Source: Isohypsibius dastychi
Taxonomy: Eukaryota; Tardigrada; Eutardigrada; Parachela; Isohypsibiidae
Direction: 5' to 3'
Length of the DNA stretch: 17,258 bases
Assembly (NCBI GenBank): GCA_034696485.1
Contig: JAQIWT010000606.1
Span: 1-17,258 of the forward strand
The notes under the pieces: generated by a model
The model's database searches: none
What the model saw: the letters and a program-made list of their open reading frames with translations, nothing else
Told to the model about the DNA's origin: nothing
Part shown: positions 1 through 8,300 of the stretch, in pieces
How positions within the stretch are numbered: the stretch's first letter is position 1
Layout of the letters: the number at the start of each line of letters is the position of its first letter
Made by a program: the position numbers and the translations under genes

Positions 1-838
1 AGGGGTTCTCCACACCCTGAGAAAAGCGCTCGATGCCGGTGATGGCGTGCATTCCCAGCTTGACCTGCTCGTGGACCTGGTAGGTCCCGATGAAGTCGAT
101 CAGGCGCCGATTGTCCACATTATTGAGATAGCGCTCAGGTCCGTTCATGACGTTTACGAGCAACTGCACGTCGTCGCAAGGCATGTAGGAAATCTGACCT
201 CCAAACGAGGGAGTGCGGTTGTTGTCCGTAAACGTGTCGGAGCCGGTCACGACCAGCCCCGTGAGGGACAACTGATCGTTGACGGGATAGGTGACGCGCA
301 GGCCGGTGTGAGTGTACGGCGAGTAGGTGTAGGACCAGCTCACGGTAGCGTTGGGATTGAGCCCGTCAACACCTGGCATGACCTCGTAGCCAAAGATGGT
401 GCTGAACTTACCCACGTCAAAACGCAGACCGAAATCGGTCTTGTAGGTCAGGAAGGCCTGGCGAATGTCAAAATCCGTGTTGGAGATGCCGGTGGCTTCA
501 TTGCGAAAGAGATTCGCGGCGGCATCGACGCGAGGCATGCTGCCACCGCCTGTCAACTCCACCCGAAAACCGACGTTGTCTGCCTTGTCGACCTTGTATT
601 GCATGTCCAGGTCCAGCAGGTCCAACTTGAGCTTTCGGTCTGCGAAGTCGTAGGCGCGAAACTGGTTCAAGCCGTTGGCCGGCACATTGAAATTATTGCT
701 GTAGCTGTTCCACAGCAGGCCCCGAAATTTGAAGTCCGGCTCCTCTTCTTCGGGCTGCGCCTCGGGGGAGGGGGAGGGGGAGGGGGCTATGTCAAAATTC
801 GACGTTTCGAAGATTACCGAAAAACCCATCGATCCCAT
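1..838 (-). CDS. Bacterial BBP2/OmpL-like beta-barrel porin, fragment
   Basis: A stop-free minus-strand frame runs off the left edge of the window. After a Pro/Ser-repeat and acidic linker (SPSPSPSPEAQPEEEEP, bases ~715-785) it has alternating barrel strands typical of the putative beta-barrel porin-2 (BBP2, OmpL-like) family of Gram-negative bacteria: a GLLWNSYSNNFNVP start, then FDIRQAFLTYKTDFGLRFDVG, FSTIFGYEVMPG, YSPYTHTGLRVTYPVNDQLS and ISYMPCDDVQLLVNVMNGPE. The family is expected to form an outer-membrane channel. An ATG exists at 838-836, but the residues before the linker do not form a signal peptide, so real porin coding probably ends near 785-790 and the remaining bases belong to the neighbouring eukaryotic DNA. 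Both ends of the gene are missing. Base composition and lack of introns contrast with everything to the right. Family call is from pattern recognition; host phylum is not determinable here. Confidence 0.8.
   Translation of the reverse strand, partial: MGSMGFSVIFETSNFDIAPSPSPSPEAQPEEEEPDFKFRGLLWNSYSNNFNVPANGLNQFRAYDFADRKLKLDLLDLDMQYKVDKADNVGFRVELTGGGSMPRVDAAANLFRNEATGISNTDFDIRQAFLTYKTDFGLRFDVGKFSTIFGYEVMPGVDGLNPNATVSWSYTYSPYTHTGLRVTYPVNDQLSLTGLVVTGSDTFTDNNRTPSFGGQISYMPCDDVQLLVNVMNGPERYLNNVDNRRLIDFIGTYQVHEQVKLGMHAITGIERFSQGVENP
760..792. repeat. GGGGGA simple repeat at composition boundary
   Basis: A short run of GGGGGA units lies where bacterial-type coding DNA gives way to AT-richer eukaryotic DNA. 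On the minus strand it encodes the Ser-Pro repeat of the porin linker. It is the most likely place for a mis-assembly or recombination joint. Confidence 0.6.
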
Positions 839-853
839 GAGTGCTGATTTCAG

Positions 854-1404
854 GTTATTGCATTCACGACAAAGACGTACCAAGCAGAAACCGGACTGGC
901 TGTACTCCTGAAAATACGGCAGCCTGGGATGCAGGCTCCTACTGCATTCTCCAGGGTAACATTCCCGAAACCGGAATCGTCGACAAATCATGCCCCGTCG
1001 GATTCTTCTGGAGTTGGTATGTCGTTGATGACGTCAACAGAGACAATAAAAATGACCATAACGGATCAGTCCCAGCAGGCGAGTACTACAACTTTGTCAC
1101 ACTGCACTACGTGTGTTGTCGCGATGACGGTAGCATCAACAAGCCAATCCGACTTCCCACCAACAACCCATTCATTCTCTACCCAACTTCCGCAGACCGA
1201 AAGTGTCAGGCCGTTGCTGGAATGGATTCGGAATACGGAGAGGTGTTCTACGACACCGAGGACCAGGACGCGTATTTCCCGACACCGCCGGGCACACTGA
1301 CATTGGACTATAATGTTAACCGGCCCAAGCAAATGTGGGGAGCTGGACTTCGAGTCAAGATATGTTCATATAAACCGTCCAAGTTGAGTTCAATTAGATT
1401 CTGA
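854..1404 (+). CDS. ApeC (apextrin C-terminal) domain protein, 3' terminal exon
   Basis: An acceptor (tgatttcag, ending at 853) precedes an exon that needs one base from an upstream exon (phase 1), then runs 182 codons to TGA at 1402-1404. It carries an apextrin-type ApeC domain: WDAGSYCILQGN, SCPVGFFWSW, DDVNRDNKNDHNGSVPAGEY, LHYVCCRDDGSINKPIRLPT, CQAVAGMDSEYGEVFYDTED and a final GAGLRVKICSYKP. ApeC proteins are secreted, Cys-rich invertebrate proteins; some are reported to act in extracellular matrix or innate immunity by binding bacterial wall components. Cysteines are fully retained, so this copy may be functional. The 5' exon(s) that should hold the signal peptide are absent: bacterial DNA lies where the upstream intron should continue. 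AATAAA at ~1564 could serve as polyadenylation signal. Decayed copies lie at 4291-4500 and 4510-5345. Confidence 0.82.
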
Positions 1405-1489
1405 ACGGAATGACCTTGAAATTTATTGGATTGTGGCCGCGTAATGCCCAGTGAGCAAAGGAGCAGTACAGAGTTAACTTTAGTGCTCT

Positions 1490-2012
1490 TGACTTGTGTT
1501 CCTGTTAAAGAACAGAGCGTAAGCCTCTTGAGCAGCTGTCAGGGTGTTTTAGAGTGCTTGATTGAATAAAAGTTGACGACTTTCCTACCATCCGATATAA
1601 ATTTTAGAAAATGCTGACTGTAAATATCGCATTTTGACGAAAGTTATGTATTAATCACATATCACATAGAACATGACACAGGTCAGCCGTCTAACTGTTC
1701 AAAAGTGGATATCGAATTCTTTCAAGGCAACAAGTTGCATCCCAAAGTTTGAACTTGGAAAACTTTTAATCCGTTTTGAAATCATACATACAGGGAGTGA
1801 GTGGGGACTTACTTAATAAGTGAAAGGAGTCAGTCAGGCCCGAAGGTCAACATGTGAAGAAACAAGAGCAAGGAGCATTCGCTGCTACATCACATTCAAA
1901 CAAAAGGGTCAAATCGTTTGACCGTCTGATTCTGCGGAAATCCAACATCAGGCATTATTGTGCAAAGTTTCTTCCCCCGCCCATCGTAGTGATAACCATA
2001 AACTTCTGACAG
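1490..2012 (-). pseudogene. Relic of an anoctamer 3' end
   Basis: Two blocks match parts of the intact anoctamer gene further right, in the same order and strand. Bases ~1490-1580 resemble its last coding exon near 5430-5530 (shared tracts such as ttgacttgtgtt, cagctg and gtgcttgattg). Bases ~1925-2010 resemble the end of exon 12 near 6500-6580 (shared atccaacatca and ttgtgcaaagtt, then the cccgcccatcgt tract). Frames are broken by substitutions and indels, and the exons between the two blocks are not recognisable in 1600-1920. It follows the ApeC exon exactly as the intact anoctamer follows the ApeC relic at 5345, so the pair looks duplicated together. Confidence 0.7.
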
Positions 2013-2034
2013 GAAATTCTTAGGCTAATAAACT

Positions 2035-2970
2035 CTATTGCGTACAATTTGCAGAAAAAAGACACTGAAGATAAAACCATGGGTCACCAAAATATGGCTC
2101 GGGCTTGATAAGTTTGACTGTATCTGGGAACATGACAGCCACCGCTGAAAAAATGCTCTGATCTTTCCCTGCAAAACGCCCCGCTTCAATCCATCTCTCC
2201 AAAACAGAATAATAGTTTTTCTCCCAAATGTTCCACGCATTCGGATGTCCTGCCAGAATTCCACCGCCTATTCGGTTTTTGAACTGAAATGTCTCAACTG
2301 GGAGGCCATTCTCCTTTAGTTTTCTATCTTCCGTCTTGAAGGGTTCAATTTGAAGAAGTGCCATCCGATTCCAGTCGTGGAGAACTTCTGCAGTTCGCCT
2401 ATCGTCGGGAAAAGAATCCAGCCGGGGAAGATGACTGCTAGTTCGGAATGATCCAATGTCACACCAAATAAAATACTCTGATCCAAAGTAGTTCTCTTTG
2501 ATAGCATCCATTACAAAGTTGGTTTTTTCATGCCAGACCATATAAAGTTGGGAGGAATGGTGGCTGCGCTCCTGATCAAGCTCTTTCAGCTGTTTCTCTA
2601 GTGTTTCTCTCCAAACATTGCTCTTGAATTCACTCAACTCCCTGACTATCCATCGTGTGTTGAACGTGGAAGAGGGTCGGATGTCCATCAATTCATCCAC
2701 AAGGTGCTTCTCTGTGAAAACGTAGAGGTTGCATGGAATGGTACCGAGAAAGTTTATTATCCACTTTTTGTATTCCTCATGCGGGTGTTTTGATGGGATT
2801 TGATAGTAGGCCGTGACGACTGTCACTAGTTTAGATCCTGTGCCTGTGTAGTTGCGTGAGAGTTTGCAAGCATCGCCGCATCCCGGCGTTCGAATATTGA
2901 GGAAAATCAAGAAGCCCAGCAATGCGGAGGATACTGTCAGCACTATAATACTCCGATATATGGCACCCAT
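2035..2970 (-). CDS. HtrL/YibB-family glycosyltransferase-like type II membrane protein
   Basis: A single uninterrupted 311-residue frame. Residues ~7-25 are a hydrophobic signal anchor (VLTVSSALLGFLIFL) behind a short N-terminus with one Arg, giving a Golgi/secretory type II topology. The body matches the HtrL/YibB family (first named in E. coli, with intronless and intron-bearing animal members): LVTVVTAYYQIPSKH (48-62), LYVFTEKH, YFIWCDIGSFR (166-176, Asp171 in the expected metal/nucleotide-sugar position), GGGILAGHP and AGKDQSIF (267-274). The family is thought to be glycosyltransferase-like; substrate unknown. An Asn-Cys-Thr sequon lies near the C-terminus. No intron, frameshift or missing motif is visible. 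It sits between the anoctamer relic and ApeC fragments, so it could be a retrocopy dropped into a duplicated segment. The start at 2970 is the Met directly before the anchor. Confidence 0.85.
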   Translation of the reverse strand: MGAIYRSIIVLTVSSALLGFLIFLNIRTPGCGDACKLSRNYTGTGSKLVTVVTAYYQIPSKHPHEEYKKWIINFLGTIPCNLYVFTEKHLVDELMDIRPSSTFNTRWIVRELSEFKSNVWRETLEKQLKELDQERSHHSSQLYMVWHEKTNFVMDAIKENYFGSEYFIWCDIGSFRTSSHLPRLDSFPDDRRTAEVLHDWNRMALLQIEPFKTEDRKLKENGLPVETFQFKNRIGGGILAGHPNAWNIWEKNYYSVLERWIEAGRFAGKDQSIFSAVAVMFPDTVKLIKPEPYFGDPWFYLQCLFSANCTQ

Positions 2971-3239
2971 GACAATCGTCCGAAGTTGTGCAGTTCATCT
3001 ACCTTGTTGTCACCAGGTTTTCACGTTTTTGGCAATCCGTTCAGGATGATGTCCCACGAACGCTGCTGCGCTTCCTCACGGTTGTCCACTTAGAGACTGA
3101 TCATAACCCAGAAGGTGAACTCCGATCGTCCAGAAAATAGATGTCGCTGCTCGAAGTTGTGATTTAATAAACCGGCCAATATCACCCTGTCCGTTAGATA
3201 ATTGAGCGCATAACGAAACTGAGATCAAAAATCTAGATT

Positions 3240-3490
3240 TCTGAGCGTGTTGTGGATTTTCTGATGTAGATTGTCAATAAGACATTATCGCTAACGTAGC
3301 TTATCGTGGCTGATAACGGCATTTTGTGATTAGAAGGTGGAGAGTACGTGGTCTCCAAAAGCAATAAAATGCGCCGGTAAATATGTTATCAGGAATTTTC
3401 AAATGTACATAGAGCTGGTGATATGCAGGCGAACATATCCGCGGCTTCAAACTGAACTCGGCTCATGTCATAAAGTTATAATCCATTGTA
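3240..3490 (+). pseudogene. ApeC-gene 5' flank/first-exon fragment
   Basis: This stretch aligns by eye with 4500-4760: shared tracts include ttgtggattttc/ttgtggattttt, gtagcttatcgtg/gtagctcatcgtg, cggcattttg/tggcattttg and catagagctggt followed by atgcagg. After that ATG the frame stops within about ten codons here, so it is a dead copy of what is probably the promoter and first exon of an apextrin-like gene. Confidence 0.5.
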
Positions 3491-4290
3491 AGATTAACTT
3501 GCAAACTATTCGCAGACTGAGTTTTGGCTCCCGTTTTCAGGCACAGATTTCTTCATCGTAATTGTGGTGAATTGGGAATCTTTATCAGATACTGTCACGG
3601 AAACCTTAGGAAACCCGCACATTGCGTTGTTTATGGTTGATTGACAATTCACCAGATGTTTTTGTGAAAGACTTCCTCTCAATCTGAGAATTTTAAAGCT
3701 ATGTAAATTTGCGCTGACAAGCAAACGTCGTAAAGCGGAAATTACGATTTATGAGTTCATTGTTGAGTGGATGGGTTATCAGTCACGAAAAACTTCGGTG
3801 TATGAGCCATGAACGTACCAAAGTATTTCGGGTGTCAGCCCTTGGTTTCAGTATTCCAGCTGGCTAATTTTGGAAGACTTGGGGATAGAAAACTTGATTG
3901 GGTTCTTTCCGGATAATTTTGTATCTGTTTTTCATGGATTCATAGAATCAACTAATCGGTACATTCGACGAGAAAATAAATTCGGAAATATTTGGGTGTC
4001 CTAAAGAGCGTCGTAAATGGGCGTGCTGAGCAAACAACGAGAATATACCGGTACGTTAAGTAAATAAAGCAAACCTGACCTTCGGACGAAATTTGTCATC
4101 TATCTGGGAGAACAGGAGTGGTTGATCGGCTTGAAAAAAAGAAGGGGGCGGGGGGGGGGAGTAGTTTGCGTCTGAAGTTTTTTGAAATGCGGGAACCAAA
4201 TAAACACTGCGATCTGTCATTCATTTTTTTCACTTCGAGAACGAACAAATACAAAAAACCATACCGAACTTTCTTCGAGCTACATTGGCA
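3491..4290. other. Intergenic, no gene recognised
   Basis: I see no convincing coding signal on either strand. Frames are short and broken. A G-rich run lies at ~4140-4162. The region separates two ApeC gene fragments. Confidence 0.6.
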
Positions 4291-4500
4291 GACTGGAATG
4301 TAGGCTCATATTGCATTTTTCAAGGTAACACGTTCGACAGTATTAAGTCAACCGGCTCAAACAAACGTGGGGGATAGACTTCGAGTCAAGATGTATGCTC
4401 TAATAAACCATCGCAGTTCCACTAGATTGTCTGTGGAAGTGACCTCTGAAAATGTATTGGATTGCGATCGCGCCACAAAATGGCCGTCAGTACTCAAACA
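4291..4500 (+). pseudogene. ApeC pseudogene with internal deletion
   Basis: The frame opens with DWNVGSYCIFQGN, matching WDAGSYCILQGN of the exon at 854-1404, then after about 15 codons jumps to GGG-TAG followed by a match to the very end of that exon (GLRVK) and to its 3' flank (ttattggattg shared closely). The central ~130 codons of the ApeC domain are deleted and the two remnants are out of frame, so no product is expected. Confidence 0.7.
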
Positions 4501-4509
4501 TGACTAAGA

Positions 4510-5345
4510 ATATTGTGGATTTTTCCAAGTAACGTAGGTAGCTAATAGGACATATTCCGTCAATGTAGCTCATCGTGACCAGTTTAATGGCATTTTGACA
4601 TCAAACGATGGGGTTTACATAGCTATAAAATACTGAGACAAGTGTGGTGGAAAACTCTTATCGGAAATCTTTAAACGTGCATAGAGCTGGTAAGATGCAG
4701 GTGCAGTTAACTGAAGCGAGCGCGAAAGTAGTCTCACAAATATTGCTGATCGTCAATCTCGGCTCAAGCGGTCGTAACAACAAGAATGTTCTGAATCATG
4801 AGTCTTTTTGCTGCACGAGAAGATTATCATCCACGAAAAGCTCAGGTTTGTTAACCACGAACCCACCAGAAGTATCCCGGCCGGCCGCTGTTGGTCTCAA
4901 CCAGGCTTGCAGCTTTCAACTGAGCAGTTCTGTTTTGCGAATGGATTCTCTGCCTTCTCCGGTGCTGCCCTCTTTTAACAGCGAGAATTACAAATGGTGG
5001 GCGGAAAGGGTTTGTGGCGGCGTTTTGCTCCACGCTTCATACTGACACTTTTCCGCTGAATTGTACTTGTTACATTGCACTGCTCGCCTTGTCGCGATGA
5101 TGGTATCACCAGCAAGCCATTCCGACTTCCCACCAAGAACCCTTCATACTTTACCCAATTTCGTCCCATCAGAAGTTCCAGGCTGTGGCTGGATTGAATC
5201 CCGAGTACATACGGTGCCAACAACAGCGAGGACCATGGAGCGTATTTCTCGACACCGCCGGGCACACTGACATTGGACTATACAGTCGACCAACTTGAGG
5301 AAATATGAGGGGCTGGACTTTAGGCCGAGATATGCTCATAGAAAT
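4510..5345 (+). pseudogene. Decayed apextrin-like gene: promoter, signal exon and ApeC remnant
   Basis: A TATA-like ctataaaata (~4623) precedes an ATG at 4695 whose frame begins MQVQLTEASAKVVSQILLIV, a plausible secretory leader, within an open frame that ends at ~5045. From 5061 the DNA matches the intact ApeC exon (1105-1390): cactgc, tgtcgcgatga, ttccgacttcccacc and a long identical tract encoding the PPGTLTLDY segment at ~5253-5282. Indels shift frames repeatedly and conserved Cys codons are lost. It abuts the 3' end of the anoctamer gene, tail to tail. The leader frame could still be expressed, but I see no intact ApeC domain downstream. Confidence 0.65.
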
Positions 5346-5380
5346 CGTCCAGTCTGATTCTCATTGAGATCGAGCTGAAA

Positions 5381-8300
5381 TCATTTCCGAGGTCGCTTGG
5401 ATTTGGATCGCGTGACTGCCAGCGGGTTGACTTGTGTTGAAGTTCTCGCTCTGGCGTAGGCCTCCTTTGCAGCTGCTGGTGTGCTTTGAAGTGCTTGATT
5501 GGCTAGATATCTGCGACGTTTTCTGGCATCAAGCACGATTTTTGGAGTGTCTGGTATTAATGAGCTTATCAGAATGCTCATTGCATATACAGAGCCCTGT
5601 GAAGCAACAAGTGTTTCTTCGGTCACACTGCTGAGTGTTTTTGAAAAAAAGTTCCTTACCACGTAGAAAATGACAAACGAGAGCCGTAATACCAACAACT
5701 GATAGTAGAGTCTTGTAAAGCGACCAGAACCATCACGGAAGTCCTCGTATCTAATTCAGAAAAAGGTTTTTCGTACAGGTGGTAATGAAAAGTTGGAAAA
5801 ATCACGGAAGTACCTGCAGTGATCTCCGTGTTTCTCTCCTTTTGGATGCGGGTAATAGGCAAGAGTGTAGTTGGTGTAGCCTTGGATCGTCCCGTGATTA
5901 AACTTGTACAAAAAGTGCGTGAGAACCTCTGAGGTGAACGCGATGAGGCATGCCTGGAGATCAGCGGCTCATTATTTGAAAAGCCCACCCACTGCATCAA
6001 CTCACGTTCACCCAAACCTGAGAAAAATGTTGGAACGGCAAGGTCTTAGTCGCTCGTTCAAGTGTGATCTTACTGAAAGAACAGTCATCCACTGTAAAAC
6101 GTTCAGCCATATGCCAATTGATTGAGCCCTTCGTGCAACTGGGCGTCTGCACTTGACCACCAAGTTCGCGGCATCCTGTCGAATCGCCAGAATGTTATTC
6201 ACCAGTGATAAAGCTGGGGCCAATGGGAAGGCCGCGCCAAACAGCACTATGATCCCAAATTGAATAGCTGAGCAAAACAAGCTGGTTAGTCTCGTATTAC
6301 GACAGCTACGGTATAAGGAAGTTTACCCATTTCCAGATACTCTTCGGTTAGACCATCATATGGCCGCAATTTGTACTGCTGGTTCAAGAACAGAGCGTTC
6401 AGCTCAGTGGTCGATTCCAACTTGACCTCCGTGTCTTGAAAACGTTTTTTGAAAAACCTGAAAGTCATCCTATATGGGTTACTATACAGTGTGACGTATG
6501 TGGTCTGATTTTACGGGTATCCAACATCAAGAAGAATTGTGCAAAGTTGCTTCCCGCCCATCGTGATAATGACCTGAATCCCCAGTTCCGTGAAACATCC
6601 TCCGATATCACAAGATTCCAGCATCATGTTCGCCATTTTGTTATGATGCCCCGGATGACCGATAAACTTGCCCTTGACAAACCCAATGTAGAACATGGAG
6701 CTAAACACGTTGATGAACTGGAACCAGTAGGCCTTCCATGCCAGACTGTCTTCATGTTCCCGCTGAGTTCTGTACATCTCTGTGGATTGTCAGAGATTTT
6801 TTTCATGAGTTTCTTGAGCGGTGAAATTTACCCCATGTGGTCAGCTTTTCCGCGACTAGGATGTAGAATTTCTCCAAAACCAAGATGGCGGCCAAGTTGA
6901 AGGCAGCCGCGACAAAGGGCGCAAGTCTTCGTGGAAGCCTCTCCATTCCGTATTTACGGGTGAGTTCAGCCTCAAGACTGGTACGGATGAGAATGACGAT
7001 AAAGGTCACCAAGAATACAATTAAAATCTGAAAGAAATACTGTTTTTCGGGGGACAAAATCATGTTTATGAGAATTGATATACAAATGAGATGCTGACTA
7101 TCCAACTGGCGATTCGGCGGCTGACAAGAAATCGGGGAGGAAAGTAAGGCTCTAATACCCCAGTGATTACATTCCTCCGCATTTTTGGAGCTGCACGAGA
7201 ATACTCAGCACGAGGGTGTTCTTCTTCTTCACGGAGCTCTTCACAATCGAAATAATGCGTCAGTTCGGCGTTTTTTCGCTTCCAAGATTCCACAAATAAA
7301 ATGGCTGTAGATGGAGTTTGGTCAGCTTCAGGTTTCTTTCACGAAAACCATATGAGGTTACCCCAGAGTGAGAGAATAAATGCATTTGCACAAGTTCCGA
7401 CGTTGTCGAAAATGTATCCCTCCTTTTTGGCACTGCATGCTTGCTTTATGTACCAGTACGGACAGTTATCACAAACTGGACACATATGGTAGAGGTGTCC
7501 GCTTTTGCAGATATGTTCGACTATCGGATCGGTCTGAACACTCACAAATCCGTATGCACACAAGCCCAAGCCAGCCAAGGCAAGTGGGATCAGCCATGTT
7601 GTGTACATTCCTGTGAAAATAGCCATCTTTTATCTGTTGGGAGTTCCGAGTTCTGAGTCAAAGCAACAGCCGTTCAGAAACAGCAGGACTGATTTGGAAG
7701 GCACCGTCATGGTTCAAACATTTTGGACCTCGGGGTATTTTAAAACAAGCTTCTTGAGGGCCTAGAGACAGCTTCTGAGAGGATGTCGAAGCCTGCCCGA
7801 GGGTTAGGGCTGGTGCACTTCAACATTTTTTTATTTGCGAACCCCCTTCAAGGTAATACCACCACCCCCCCTTTTTTGAGGTACCCACTTGGTTTACGCC
7901 TTTCTCTTTCAAATCTAACTGAATACACTGTATTTTCATCTATGGCAAGTGATTAGTTCGCAGCGTATGACGAGGTTTTGGCATGTGTTGACCACGCGAT
8001 GCCTGGTTACCATCTAGTAACAGGACTCAGATCTTACCCAGCCAGGCAAAGTATAATGCAATCTGTTCGCCGAAATAGCTTCGAATATGACCGATGGGTT
8101 GGTAATCGAAGCAGCATCTGAAATTTGCCCAATAATCACGGAGTATTTGTCGTTGGTTGAGTTCTGATGATGGCGGGTGATTGTTTGAGTCCTCGTTCAG
8201 AATGCCCTGAAACCACATGTGGAATGTTTAAAGATTCACTAACTTGTAAACAATCGCCAAGGCACTCACGTCGTGAAGAGGGAACGCAGCTTGAAAGATA

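Noticed and set aside
47-847. 266-codon plus-strand frame over the left end
   Set aside because: It is the antisense shadow of the porin; the minus-strand translation shows clear family motifs while this one is a Val/Gly-rich shadow.
6436-6900. 154-codon plus-strand frame
   Set aside because: Antisense shadow of anoctamer exons 11-13.
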